Shown piece after piece: positions 49,047 through 60,756 of a DNA stretch of 64,000 bases; positions within the stretch are counted from its first letter, which is position 1, and every line of letters begins with the position of its first letter. Location of the stretch: the NCBI GenBank assembly GCA_002189035.1, contig NEEC01000004.1:4898001-4962000 (forward strand), in the 5' to 3' direction. The position numbers and the translations under genes were made by a program. This DNA comes from Utricularia gibba (lineage: Eukaryota; Streptophyta; Magnoliopsida; Lamiales; Lentibulariaceae). A model generated the notes under the pieces. It saw only the letters and a program-made list of their open reading frames with translations. It had not been told where the DNA came from and ran no database searches.

Positions 49047-50603
49047 ATGGCGGCCAAATATGTCGTCCCCATCTTGTCTGTGATGCTCGTACTGGTAGCT
49101 GCGGCGGTGGCTCCGATGCGTCGGGGCTACCCCGGTGACATAGTCACGACATGGGAGTCTCTAACATTTGACATTCATCACATTCTATGCTCTTTTTTCT
49201 TGTTGGTGGTCGTCGCAGGAATCTGCAACTCGTCTAAACGACGTCCTGTTTATGTGGTGGACTACTCGTGCCACAAGCCGCCGTTCAGCTTCCGAGTTCC
49301 GCACTCTACTTTCATGGAGCACGCTCGTCTCATTCTCAAGGATAACCCAAGAGCGTGGACTTCCAGGCGATGATTTTAGAAAGATCTGGACTCGGAGAAC
49401 AGACGTGCTTACCGCCGTCGATCCATTACATCCCACCGAATCCGACGATGGAGAAGGCACGGGAGGAGGCCGAGATGGTCATCTTCTCCGCCGTGGATGG
49501 GCTGGTGAAGAAAACAGGGATTAAACCCCATGAAATCGATATCTTGATCGTTAATTGCAGCCTTTTCTCGCCTACACCTTCGTTATCCGCCATGATTACC
49601 GACAGGTACAACCTTAGGAGCAACATTAAAAGCTTTAATCTTTCCGGCATGGGCTGCAGCGCTGGCTTGATTTCTGTTGATTTAGCTAAGAACCTGCTCC
49701 AAACGCATCAGAATTCATGTGCATTAGTTGTGAGTACGGAGATCCTAACACCCAATAACTACTTAGGAACAGAGAGAGCCATGCTTTTACCTAATTGCCT
49801 CTTTCGTATCGGGTCAGCTGCTATTCTTCTTTCCAACAAGAATCACGACCGCCACCGAGCCAAATACCAGCTCCTCCACATCGTTCGAACCCACAAAGGT
49901 TAGGAACTCCAGAAAACATAAGCCCACTTTGGAAAAATCACACATAATGCGGCTAGGGTTGACTCATTTGGTTGTTTAGGGCTAGAAATCTAGACAAATG
50001 TCTGAATGTTTTCTTGCAACAGGTGCAGATGACAGAGCTTACAGTTGCGCTTATCAGCAGGAAGATTCGGAGGGTAAAGTGGGAATAAACCTGTCCAAGA
50101 ATTTGATGTTTATTGCAGGAGAAGGACTGAAATCCAACATCACTACCATTGGACCATTGGTCCTGCCCGCATCCGAGCAGCTGCTGTTTCTGCTATCACT
50201 CATAGGAAGAAGGGCCATCAACTCTAATTGGAAGCCGTACATCCCAGATTTCAAAAAAGCCATTGATCACTTCTGCATCCACGCCGGAGGCCGGGCGGTG
50301 ATCGACGAGCTCCAGAAGAGCCTCCATCTATCCGCGGAGGACGTGGAAGCATCGCGCATGACGCTTCACCGCTTCGGCAATACATCATCCTCCTCCCTGT
50401 GGTACGAGCTTGGCTACATTGAGGCAAAAGGGAGGATGAAGAAAGGTGACAAGGTATGGCAGATTGGCTTTGGGAGTGGATTCAAGTGCAACAGCGCCGT
50501 CTGGAGATGCAACCGCACGATCCAAGCGCCAATCGACGACAGCCCCTGGAAAGACTGCATCGACGAGTACCCAGTTTCGCTTCCTGAGTTAGTGAAGTTG
50601 TAA
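49047..50603 (+). CDS. 3-ketoacyl-CoA synthase (KCS-A), one intron, one frameshift
   Basis: KCS catalyses the first, chain-length-setting condensation of malonyl-CoA with acyl-CoA in ER very-long-chain fatty acid elongation for waxes, suberin and sphingolipids. Exons 49047-49898 and 50023-50603 join in phase 1; about 477 residues allowing one lost base. An N-terminal hydrophobic part precedes [17 protein letters not shown]. Catalytic residues are present: Cys in SGMGCSAG, His in FCIHAGGRA and Asn in RFGNTSSSS. The frame breaks at about 49346-49351, between [13 protein letters not shown] and [14 protein letters not shown], and fits one missing base. The intron falls after THKG, where KCS-B has none. 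KCS-A lacks the charged KKYP-type leader that KCS-B has. It converges with KCS-B across the retrotransposon. Confidence 0.92.
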
Positions 50604-51908
50604 GAAGCAGAAGATGGCGTTCATGGACAATTTCCTGATTTGCTGAGACACTTCCTGCTGCGTGTTGCGAAACTCATGTATTGGCTTCCTTTTCTGTTGC
50701 GCACAAGTTGCTAGGCCACTTCCCTTAGATGTCGATCAATCCATTTCTGCTGCTGCTGCAGCTCCATCTCCTTGCTTTACTGCTGTTCGATAGCATCAAA
50801 ATTTCCCCTGTCCCGTACAGACAAAGTCTGAAGAAATTGTACGCTGCCTTCATTACAAGCCGTCCATCCTCCATCACTACAAGTACGAGTTTTCAACGCC
50901 ACACTCCACTGTTCATATCTGAACAACACAATACAATATTGCATTATCAACAGGTATTAACGTATGTTTATATCGGTTGGGAGAGGTTGGAACTCGAGTG
51001 AATTATAAATCTAGCCACCCTCTCAGTACTGTGTGAGAAATCTGGATATCTTTAATATTCGTTTAACGTAGTATGTGTGAGATTTGTAAATAACTCGTTA
51101 GAACTCATCTCGTCCCTTAAATCTCTCAATGTCAACAGATTAAGTGCCTAGCAAAACGGAAGAAGGGCATCTAGCAAACATGCTGGGGACACGAAGATCA
51201 CAATGAAGATGAGTACAATTGATAGATTCTGCAACATGCAAAGAATGTAAAAAGTGCCAGAAATCACCTTATCATTATAATGCTATGATCGAATGCAATG
51301 ATATGAAGAACTTTCGGAATGATAGCAGATTAGCATATCGTATTCACATTAGAATCAATATGACAAATATATATGATCATAGTTTCTCACAAACAAAAAA
51401 CAAAGATCGGAATGAATGGACATTGAGCAATCATAAAACTTACATAAAAGTGGTCAAGTACATAACTAACCTAAATCATATTAAAAAATATTAAATATAA
51501 TCAATTATTTATTATTTGTAATTTTTTATATATTAAATTATATTATTTCCATTTTTTCGATATATTATTATGTATTCTAACAATTCTTACACCAAGAACA
51601 CATGATAAACATCACATTGTTGTTGTGATTGAAACTTTGCGTACACATTGATGGGTTTTCACCCACATAGTGAAAAGATTTGAATGACCAGATTTTCTTA
51701 TTTTTCGAATCACCTATCTTTGCATCGTTATCATTTTCAATCACTAATATCAGCCTCTAACATTCGGAGTTGGAGATCCCAAATGCTGGCTGTTTAGTTG
51801 GAGTAAAGAGATGAGAGTGAGGGATCGAAATCGCCAGCTCGAAACCTCGCTCTCCTTTCAATAAATATTACCACACTTGCAGTGTATTATACACTACATG
51901 GGGACACA
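50604..51908. other. KCS-A 3' flank
   Basis: AT-rich spacer. Open frames at 50729-51001 and 51219-51494 show no family similarity. No gene is supported. Confidence 0.5.
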
Positions 51909-52344
51909 AACCAATTCATGCACTAATTCCTAAACCATCGAATTCGCATTCTCAGCATAACAAAAATCGGAAAACCAAAATGATAATCCGGAAAATCGAA
52001 TCATTTACAAATCTGATCATCCGAAAATTTCTATCTCACACATTAAGACATCAAAATTACGTTAAAGTTGGTCCATTTTATCACATGCATATTATCACAC
52101 CCAGCAAAATTTGCTCGACTGATTTCACCCTTTTCATCTCCACATGTTGTGTTCATGAGACCCTTTAAACTGAATCATTTACAAATTTGAGTCCCTTCGT
52201 TTTCACAAAAAAATTATATTAAAGTGGTCCAGTTTTTCACAGAAATAGGTGATTAAATTTATGAATCATCCCTTTAAACGTTGTGTCTCAGCGACATGTG
52301 CGCCCCTCTCCGTACCCAGAAAAAAAGACTGTTCGGGGGGTTAG
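51909..52344 (+). repeat. 436-bp flanking direct repeat, left copy
   Basis: This segment, from AACCAATTCATGC to GGGGGGTTAG, ends exactly at the first base of the 5' LTR. A second copy of the same length begins exactly after the 3' LTR (59120-59555). I count four mismatches by eye. The bases before both copies share CACA. Confidence 0.9.
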
Positions 52345-52945
52345 TGATGAGCCCCAGGAAGATAATGAAGTGTATTTGAAGAATGATGAGGAGTTTGTCC
52401 AAGTGAACAAATTAGAAAGAAAGATGATTCCACCAGGATCAATGACTAGGAGCAAAACAAAGATGGTTGAAGATACACTTAAGGGTCTACTCAATACCAT
52501 TGGAATCAAACATGGGCTTGAAGACATCCCATCAAAAGGGCTCAACTACTTGAAGATGGACTTAACTTAGAGCATTGGATTTGTTAGACTTTTCTATTTC
52601 ATTTAGTTTGGGTTATGTAATGTTAGAGCCCAATTCTAGAGTATAAATACTCTAGAGATGTACTATTTCATGATCTTTGGTCATTTTATGTATCTTGTGA
52701 GGATTCTCCTCTACTTTGAGTGCTTGAACACTATTAACTTATCAAGCTTTGAGCTTGTGGCGTTCTAGGATTATCACTTCCAATCAATCTCTCTTTTCTG
52801 AAGTGTGGCTCCTAATTTTCTTTGTTTCGAAGTTTGGTTGCAAGAGATTTATTCTCTTGAGGGTAGACTTGGGTGGGTTCTCTTCTAAGCTTCAAAATCA
52901 CCTCTTGTTCGTGGGTTGCTAATCTCTATAGATTGGAGGGTCACA
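52345..52945 (+). repeat. 5' LTR
   Basis: It starts TGATGAGCCCC and ends GAGGGTCACA. A TATA box (TATAAATA, 52642-52649) marks the likely promoter. Its 601 bp match the 3' LTR with about 23 differences. The LTR begins with an open frame that in the 3' LTR is the end of the pol reading frame. Confidence 0.92.
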
Positions 52946-52951
52946 TCATTT

Positions 52952-52963
52952 TGGTATCAGAGC
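52952..52963 (+). other. Primer-binding site, initiator tRNA-Met type
   Basis: TGGTATCAGAGC lies six bases after the 5' LTR. This is the usual plant retroelement primer-binding site complementary to the 3' end of initiator methionine tRNA. Confidence 0.9.
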
Positions 52964-53026
52964 TTTGGGTTCCTTATCCTTATTAATATCCAGTTCTTGT
53001 TTGAGTTCTTCCATTCCTGCCTATTC

Positions 53027-53046
53027 AAAAAAAAAAAAAAAAAAAA
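53027..53046 (+). repeat. Poly-A tract in the retrotransposon leader
   Basis: An uninterrupted A-run of about 20 bases lies in the untranslated leader between the PBS and gag. It may be a slippage expansion or polymorphic microsatellite. Confidence 0.7.
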
Positions 53047-56000
53047 CGTTCAAGCCAAGTCCTTATTACTTTTGGCTTTAGCACAAAAAAAAGGGGTTCA
53101 CAGGAAGTTGATTGAAGAAGAGCTCGAAATTGAGTGTCAATTGAATAGCAAGAACACATTGAATATCATTTTCAAGTGTGTAAGAGGATAAGGAGTGTGA
53201 AGGTGAACATCCATTACCCATCACTATCATCCATTATTATGTATGTTTAAATTGTGGCCCACCTCTCTACTTTTCCCATTCCACCAAGCAACCACTTTAT
53301 TGTTGTTTTTCTTATCTTCAATTCCCATCCCCTGTCATTCACGTGTCCCCACCTTTCCATTTGACTATTATCTTTGTTGATTGCCCATTCCTGTATTTCT
53401 ATAGTTTAGCAAGCAACACATTTCGTGTGTAGTGCTCTATTCTCTGATTTCATCTGTTCTTACCTTGTTGTCCATCCTTCCTATTTATCTATTCCAACAA
53501 GCAACCAATTTAATTTAAACACTTCCCTTTGTCTCCATCTTGAGACTATTAATACTGCCACCCTCACCTAACTCCATCATTACACTATAATCAATACCAA
53601 TCTGGAAGTGATTAATTCGTTAGATGCCATGAGAACAAGCATGATGACATTAAAGAGTGCATCAAGGACTTGAAGCTTGAGGATTGAGTGGTAAATCTTG
53701 TGTGTGTTTCTTTGTTCTTTTAGTTTAGTCTCTTTTCTTCCTTGCTGCTCGTTTTCTTTTGTCCTGTATTTAGGATGTCAAATTCCAGAAGTAAGCATGA
53801 AAAGGATGACTCACCGGATGGGAGGTTCACTTTGAAAGCTATGCAACAGGAGTTCACTAGATTGCATCGCATTTTGGAAAACATAAATGTCAGGCTTGAT
53901 GAACACGAAAATTCTTTGCAAAATGTTGCAAGAGCACGAAGACAAGATAATTATGCTGCTGGAAGGGGTCGAGGTAGTCAATTGCATCAACGCATCAACA
54001 CTGAACATGACTTAAGTGATCAACGAAGTGCAAGGACTGTTGGAAGAAGAGATCGAACCCTGAATACTGATGAAGAAGATGACTACATTGAACATAGTGA
54101 AAATGATTTTGTGCATGGGGATACCAGAAGATTTCGAGATCAGGGAGGTAGAAGAGATGGAGGAAGAATTGGAAAGGATGTTAGCAACATCAAGATGAAG
54201 ATACCTCAATTTCAAGGAAAGAATGATCCAGATGCATATCTCTAATGGGAAACAAGAGTAGAACATGTCTTTGATTGCAACACCTTCTCTGACGAAAAGA
54301 AAATCAGATTGGCCTCCATGGAATTTAGTGACTATGCTGTCATTTGGTGGGATCAATTGGTGGCTAAAAGAAGGATTGACTCTGAAGAACCAATTCACAC
54401 TTGGGCTGAGATGAAAAGAGTTATGAGGAGGCGGTTTGTTCCAAACCATTACCAAAGAGATGCTTATCAACGTTTGCAAAATCTCAAGCAGGGCTCAAGG
54501 CCAGTGGAGGAATATTGGCAGGAAATGGAGATCTTAATGATTAGAGCTCATGTTCATGAAGATAGAGAAGCAACTATGGCTAGGTTTCTTCATGGGATGA
54601 ATAAGGAGATTACGAATATTGTGGAGCTTCATCACTACATTGAGATGGAGGACATGATTCATATGGCCACAAAGGTTGAGAAACAACTATCTAGCAAGAG
54701 TTTCGCAAGAGATTTCAACAAGAGGACTTCTGGTTCGAAATTTGAGGGCACCAATGAGATGATGGAGAGAAATAAAGGGAAGTCATCCATGGAATACTTC
54801 AAATTCGACATCCCATCAAGCTCCAAGCAAGGGGAGCGAACAACACCTCCAAAGGGAACTACCAGAAACATAAAATGTTTCAAATGCTTGGGGCTTGGAC
54901 ATATTGCTTATGAATGCCCAAATAAACGAGCAATGGTGATTAGGGGCAATGGCGAAGTTGTTAGTGAAGATGATGATGATCTAGTGGAGACAGAAGCTGA
55001 AGTGAGTGATGAGGATGAATTGCCTGTTTCTGGAGAAGTATTAGTCACTCGAAGGACACTTAACATTGGAGTGAAGGATAATGATGAGCAAAAGGAGAAC
55101 TTGTTTCAAACCCGATGCTTTGTTAATGGGAAAGTTTGCAGCCTGATTATTGATGGAGGTAGTTGCACCAATGTTGCCAGCAACATCTTGGTGGAGAAAT
55201 TGGGACTACAAACCGTGAGGCATCCTAAGCCTTACAATCTGCAGTGGTTCAATGAAGGAAGTGAGGTAAAGGTTACCAAACAAGTGCTTGTGACGTTTTC
55301 CATAGGGAGATATGAAGATGAAGTCCTATGTGATGTTGTTCCTATGCATGCAAGCCATATTCTTCTTGGGAGACCTTGGGAATATGATAGAAGAGCATTT
55401 CATGATGGTTTCAAGAACAAATATTCCTTCAATTATAATGGACGCTCCATCACACTTGCTTCATTATCTCCAAAGGAGGCATATGAAGATCAAGTCAGAA
55501 TTCTGAGTGATGCTAGAGCCTTTCATACTGATAATGGAAAGCACAAGGTGGTCGTTCCTAAGGGAGAAGAGATGAGTGGAGTGAAAATGAGTGAAAAAAA
55601 GATGCGAAAAAGTGGAGAAAAAAGAAGAGATGGCAAGGAATTGAGTGGAAAAAAGGATGAAAATGAGCACAAAACAGAGAGTGGAAACATGAGAGTTTTA
55701 GAAATTGAGAGAAAGAATGAGAGTCTATTAGCAAGGCCAAGTGAGATTAGACACTTACTTCATGCTAGGCAACCATTCATTCTACTCATGTATAAGGATG
55801 AAGTTCCTACTTCACCTAACCATGCTTCATCCATTCCATCTTGTGTTGTGTCTCTCTTACAGGTATATGAAGATGTTTTTCCAGAAGAACTTCAAGGCTT
55901 ACCTCCCCTTAGAGGGATTGAGCATCAAATTGACCTTGTCCCTGGACCACAACTCCCAAACCGACCAGCATACCGAGCCAATCCAGAGGAGACGAAGGAA

Positions 56001-56312
56001 ATACAAAAACAAGTTGAGGAATTGGTGTCTAAAGGATTTGTGCGTGAGAGCATGAGTCCTTGCTCGGTGCCGGTGTTATTGGTTCCAAAGTCTGATGGAA
56101 CTTGGCGGATGTGCACTGATTGTCGCGCCATCAACAACATCACAATCAAGTATAGACATCCTATCCCTAGACTTGAAGATATGTTTGATGAGTTGCATGG
56201 TGCTTGTGTTTTTAGTAAGATTGATTTGAGAAGTGGATATCATCAGATTAGAATGAAGGAAGGTGATGAGTGGAAAACTGCTTTTAAAACTAAGTTTGGT
56301 TTGTATGAGTGG

Positions 56313-56373
56313 CCACTTTATTTTGCTGAATAATTGTCCTTTCCCCGTACGGATTGGAGTACGAAAGGCCCAC
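56313..56373 (+). other. 61-bp foreign segment inside the RT coding region
   Basis: Conserved RT sequence runs up to GLYEW and resumes at [13 protein letters not shown]. Between these the family normally has two residues, but here there are 61 bases with stops and unrelated sequence. The segment shifts the frame and disrupts RT. Its borders read GTGGCCAC on the left and GGCCCACATG on the right. The source is unknown. Confidence 0.75.
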
Positions 56374-58504
56374 ATGCCTTTTGGGTTAACCAATGCTCCT
56401 AGCACCTTTATGAGATTGATGAATCACGTTTTTAGGTCTTTTATAGGTAGATTTGTTGTTGTTTATTTTGATGATATTCTGATTATAGTAAAAGTATTGA
56501 GGAACATGTAGGGCATTTGAAAGATGTGTTAGATACTCTTAAAAAAGAGAAGTTGTTTGCTAATATCAAGAAGTGTGTCTTTTGCACAAATAGTGTCTCT
56601 TTTCTTGGATATGTTGTAAGTAATGCAGGAGTAGCTGTGGATGAAGAGAAAGTAAGAGCAATCAAAGAATGGCCAACACCTACATCAGTGGGTGAAGTTA
56701 GGAGTTTTCATGGTTTAGCAAGTTTCTATAGACGGTTTGTTAGGGACTTCAGTTCTATAGCAGCACCCCTCACCCAGTTGATCAAGAAAAATCATGCATT
56801 TCATTGGGGAGATGAGCAGGAACATGCTTTCAAACAACTCAAGAATAAGCTTTGCTCAACACCTCTCCTAGCACTTCCAAATTTTTCTAATACTTTTGAA
56901 ATTGAATGTGATGCATCAGGTTTAGGGATTGGTGCTGTGTTGATGCAAAAGGGACGTCCACTTGCTTATTTTAGTGAGAAGCTTCATGGTGCCACCCTCA
57001 ACTATCCAACATATGACAAAGAGTTGTATGCGTTGGTTAGAGCTTTGGAGACATGGCAGCACTACTTATGGCCTAAGGAGTTCGTGATACACACTGATCA
57101 TGAGTCTCTCAAACATTTGAAGGCTCAAGTAAAGCTGAATAGAAGTCATGCTAAGTGGGTGGAATTCATTGACACATTCCCATATGTGATCAAATACAAG
57201 AAAGGTAAGGAGAATGTGGTTGTTGATCCTTTATCTCGAAGGTACACTCTCTTAGCCAATCTTGATGCAAGAATTCTTGGATTTGTTTCCATCATTGACT
57301 TATATGTTCATGATCACGATTTTGGGGATATTTATAAGGCATGTGAACTTGCTTCATCTGGACTATTCTTTAGGAAAGATGGTTTTCTTTATAGGAAAGA
57401 TAGGTTGTGCATTCCTTCTTGCTCCATACGTGATTTGATTGTTAGAGAAGCTCATGGTGGGGGACTAATGGGACATTTTGGTGTTAAAAAGACTCTTGAT
57501 ACTCTCACCCAACATTTCTTTTGGTCACACATGAGAAGGGATGTTGAAAGAATTTGTTCTAGATGTATCTCTTGTAGGAAGGCTAAATCAACCACTGCCT
57601 CTAATGGTTTGTATACTCCACTCCCTACTCCTTCCCAACCATGGGTGGACATTTCTATGGACTTTGTTTTAGGCTTACCTCGTACCCAAAGGGGTAGAGA
57701 TTCAATTTTCGTTGTTGTGGACAGGTTTTCAAAGATGGCACACTTTATTCCCTGCCATAAAACTGATGATGCATCTCATGTGGCTGATCTCTTCTTTAGG
57801 GAAGTTGTTAGACTTCATGGTATGCCCCTAACTATTGTCTCTGATCGAGATGCAAGGTTTCTTAGTCACTTTTGGAGAGTTCTTTGGAGTAAACTTGGCA
57901 CTAAGCTGTTATACTCAACAACATGTCACCCTCAAACTAATGGGCAAACTGAGGTAACTAATCGCACACTTTCTACCTTAGGATTATGATTAAATCAAAT
58001 CTTAAGACTTGGGAGGAATGTTTGCCACTTGTTGAGTTTGCTTACAATAGAACCATGCATCTGACAACTAAATTATCTCCATTTGAAGTCGTTTATGGTT
58101 TTAATCCTCTTACACCTTTGGATATGTTACCTTTGCCTTGTGATGAGAAAGTTAGTTTAGATGGCAAGAAGAGAGCTGATGCAATCAGAAGATTGCATGA
58201 AAAGGTGAAACAACAGATTGAATGCAACAATGCAAAGTATGCATCAGCAGCAAACAAGGGGAGACGCAAAGTTGTATTTGAACCTGGAGATTGGGTTTGG
58301 CTTCATCTTAGGAAGGAGAGATTTCCCACAAAGAGAAAGTCCAAACTTCTACCTCGTGGAGATGGCCCTTTCCAAGTTGTTGAGCGCGTTAATGATAATG
58401 CGTACAAGCTAGATTTACCAGGTGAGTATTCTGTTCATTCAACTTTCAATGTTGCTGATTTGTCTCTTTTTGACATGGATACAGATTCAGGGACGAATCT
58501 TCCT

Positions 58505-58518
58505 AAAGAAAGGGGGGA
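58505..58518 (+). other. Polypurine tract
   Basis: A 14-base purine run ending in six G and one A lies directly before the 3' LTR, as expected for plus-strand priming. It is inside the pol reading frame. Confidence 0.88.
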
Positions 58519-59119
58519 TGATGAGCCCCAGGAAGATAATGAAATGTATTTGAAGAATGATGAGGAGTTTGTCCAAGTGAACAAATTAGAAAGAAAGATG
58601 ATTCCACTAGGACCAATGACTAGGAGCAAGACAAAGATGGTTGAAGATACACTTAAGGGTCTACTAAATACCATTGGAATCAAACATGAGTTTGAAGACA
58701 TCCCATCAAAAGAGCTCAACTACTTGAAGATGGACTTAACTTAGAGCATTGGGCTTGTTAGACTTTTCTATTTCATTTAGTTTGAGCTATGTAATGTTAG
58801 ATCCCAATTCTAGAGTATAAATACTCTAGAGATGTACTATTTCAGGATCTTTGGCCATTTTATGTATTTTGTGAAGATTATCCTCTCCTTTGAGTGCTTA
58901 AACACTCTTAACTTATCAAGCTTTGAGCTTGTGGCGTTCTAGGATTATCACTTCCAATCAATCTCTCTTTTCTGAAGTGTGGCTCCTAATTTTCTTTGTT
59001 TCGAAGTTTGGTTGCAAGAGATTTATTCTCTTGAGGGTAGACTTGGGTGGGTTCTCTTCTAAACTTCAAAATCACCTCTTGTTCGTGGGTTGCTAATCTC
59101 TATAGATTGGAGAGTCACA
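58519..59119 (+). repeat. 3' LTR
   Basis: This 601-bp copy of the 5' LTR starts directly after the polypurine tract and ends GAGAGTCACA. The TATA box is at 58816-58823. Its first 226 bp contain the last 75 or so codons of the pol frame. Confidence 0.92.
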
Positions 59120-59555
59120 AACCAATTCATGCACTAATTCCTAAACCATCGAATTCGCATTCTCAGCATAACAAAAATCGGAAAACCAAAATGATAATCC
59201 GGAAAATCGAATCATTTACAAATCTGATCATCCGAAAATTTCTATCTCACACATTAAGACATCGAAATTACGTTAAAGTTGGTCCATTTTATCACATGCA
59301 TATTATCACACCTAGCAAAATTTGCTCGACTGATTTCACCCTTTTCATCTCCACATGTTGTGTTCATGAGACCCTTTAAATTGAATCATTTACAAATTTG
59401 AGTCCCTTCGTTTTCACAAAAAAATTATATTAAAGTGGTCCAGTTTTTCACAGAAATAGGTGATTAAATTTATGAATCATCCCTTTAAACGTTGTGTCTC
59501 AGCGACATGTGCGCCCCTCTCCGTACCCAGAAAAAAAGACTGTTAGGGGGGTTAG
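59120..59555 (+). repeat. 436-bp flanking direct repeat, right copy
   Basis: It begins at the base after the 3' LTR and ends GGGGGGTTAG, the same end point that abuts the 5' LTR on the left. It matches 51909-52344 with four substitutions and no gaps. Confidence 0.9.
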
Positions 59556-60756
59556 GCCCCCATGTCGGCCCCCTCATTGACGTGTCCCAACATTCCATGT
59601 TCTTGGAACAGAAGATAAGGGTATGTATCAAATTAAAGATCTTTTGAATTGAGGGATCAAGTATTTGAAATTGAAACACATAAAATAATATAAATTTAAT
59701 TCGATAAATTAAACTCAACAATATATATTATATGATTTACCATCATTAACTCCAACGTTCCATTTCATATAATAAAAAAAATACAAATATTTTCATTGTT
59801 TAATTTTGTGGTGAGTGGAAACGTGCCATTTATTGCATTTCCTTGCAACAGGTTCTATCAAAATTGGAGGTGCTGTTGCCGCAGCACATTTTAATGCAAT
59901 CGTTGTACTCTTCTGACACCTTGCATCAAATTTCAGGCAATTTGAAAAAAAAAAATTCCCTGCCACAACATAAAAACTAATTTTTAATATGCTCTCTATG
60001 TAGTGGTATATTTTAATTTGTTAGAAATTAAATGTCTGTAAGGTTAGGTGTCTGTTTCAAATAAATTGTGATTTTATAAAAAAATTTTAATTATATAGTC
60101 AAACATTAATGATTCCCATTTAAAAAATAATAAAATAGTATTTTTTAAAAAATGCATATTCCTAATCACTATTTTATTATATAGTTTCTATCAAAAAGTA
60201 ATTTTGGAGAATTATTTATATATTCATTTTTCATAATCAAAATTCTACTTATATGATATTGTACATTTCGAATAAAAAATCATACAATTCTCATAGTTTT
60301 ACATTTTAATCATCTTTGATTAGGAGCTTCCTAAATGATCACTTATCCTAAAGTTATTTTGGATCAAGCATATTTAATTTTAAAGTTTCTACAGATAGTG
60401 TATTTGTGAAAAAATTTCATACAAGATTTGTGTGATTATTCTAATCAATTTCATCATTTACTTCCTTTGTAATTGATGTGAAATTCTTAATTAATGAATA
60501 TTATTTATTATAATCAGTCTAGATGGAAAACGACCGAAACGTTGTGAATCGAATTTTACACATGTAGAGAAAATGCGAGATTCCCACAACAGGGAAGAAC
60601 AAAATGACGTTTCATGAAATTTCAACCCCACCTTCAAACATTTCAAATATAAAAAAGACAAGGTAAAAATGTACAACTTCACCTCTTTATTTATTTTCCA
60701 TCCAGGTAAGAATCGCAGAGTTCGAGTGAGTATGGGGCTTCAGGGCCCTGCGCCAA
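59556..60756. other. AT-rich intergenic DNA, KCS-B 3' flank
   Basis: No gene supported. It begins with a GCCCCC/GGCCCCC-bearing stretch that should be the original right-hand continuation of the duplicated target segment. Confidence 0.5.

Larger units (their letters stand above)
53775..58744 (+). pseudogene. gag-pol polyprotein remnant of the Ty3/gypsy element
   Basis: Gag starts at about 53775 and is cut by a TAA at 54243-54245, after which the same frame continues. A CCHC zinc knuckle (CFKCLGLGHIAYEC) lies at about 54877-54918. A protease-like IIDGGS motif is at about 55144. RT begins near 55975 and its YFDD motif is at about 56464-56475, but RT is split by a 61-bp segment at 56313-56373. 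A further single-base frame break falls at about 56483-56490. RNase H spans about 56880-57230. Integrase has an HHCC region (57450-57590) and a core with DFVLGL and SDRDARF. Another break at about 57973-57979 separates the integrase C-terminus. The last frame runs through the polypurine tract and ends inside the 3' LTR at 58744. Confidence 0.9.
52345..59119 (+). mobile_element. Ty3/gypsy LTR retrotransposon, complete in structure but inactivated
   Basis: The element has two 601-bp LTRs (TG..CA ends), a primer-binding site, a gag-pol region and a polypurine tract, 6775 bp in all. Domain order protease, RT, RNase H, integrase is the Ty3/gypsy order. No chromodomain is obvious after the integrase. 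LTR divergence (about 23 differences in 601 bp by eye) suggests an old insertion. Inactivating changes are a stop in gag, a foreign 61-bp segment in RT, and two small frame breaks. It is flanked by a 436-bp direct repeat in place of a short target-site duplication. Confidence 0.93.

Noticed and set aside
2114-49351. Programmed ribosomal frameshifting or RNA editing as the cause of the frame breaks
   Set aside because: Nuclear plant genes of these families are not known to use either, the sites share no slippery-site context, and all shifts are base losses in short runs, which fits consensus error better.
52283-52570. Open frame crossing from the left 436-bp repeat into the 5' LTR
   Set aside because: It is a chimera of flank and LTR; the LTR part is the duplicated end of pol, not a gene of its own.
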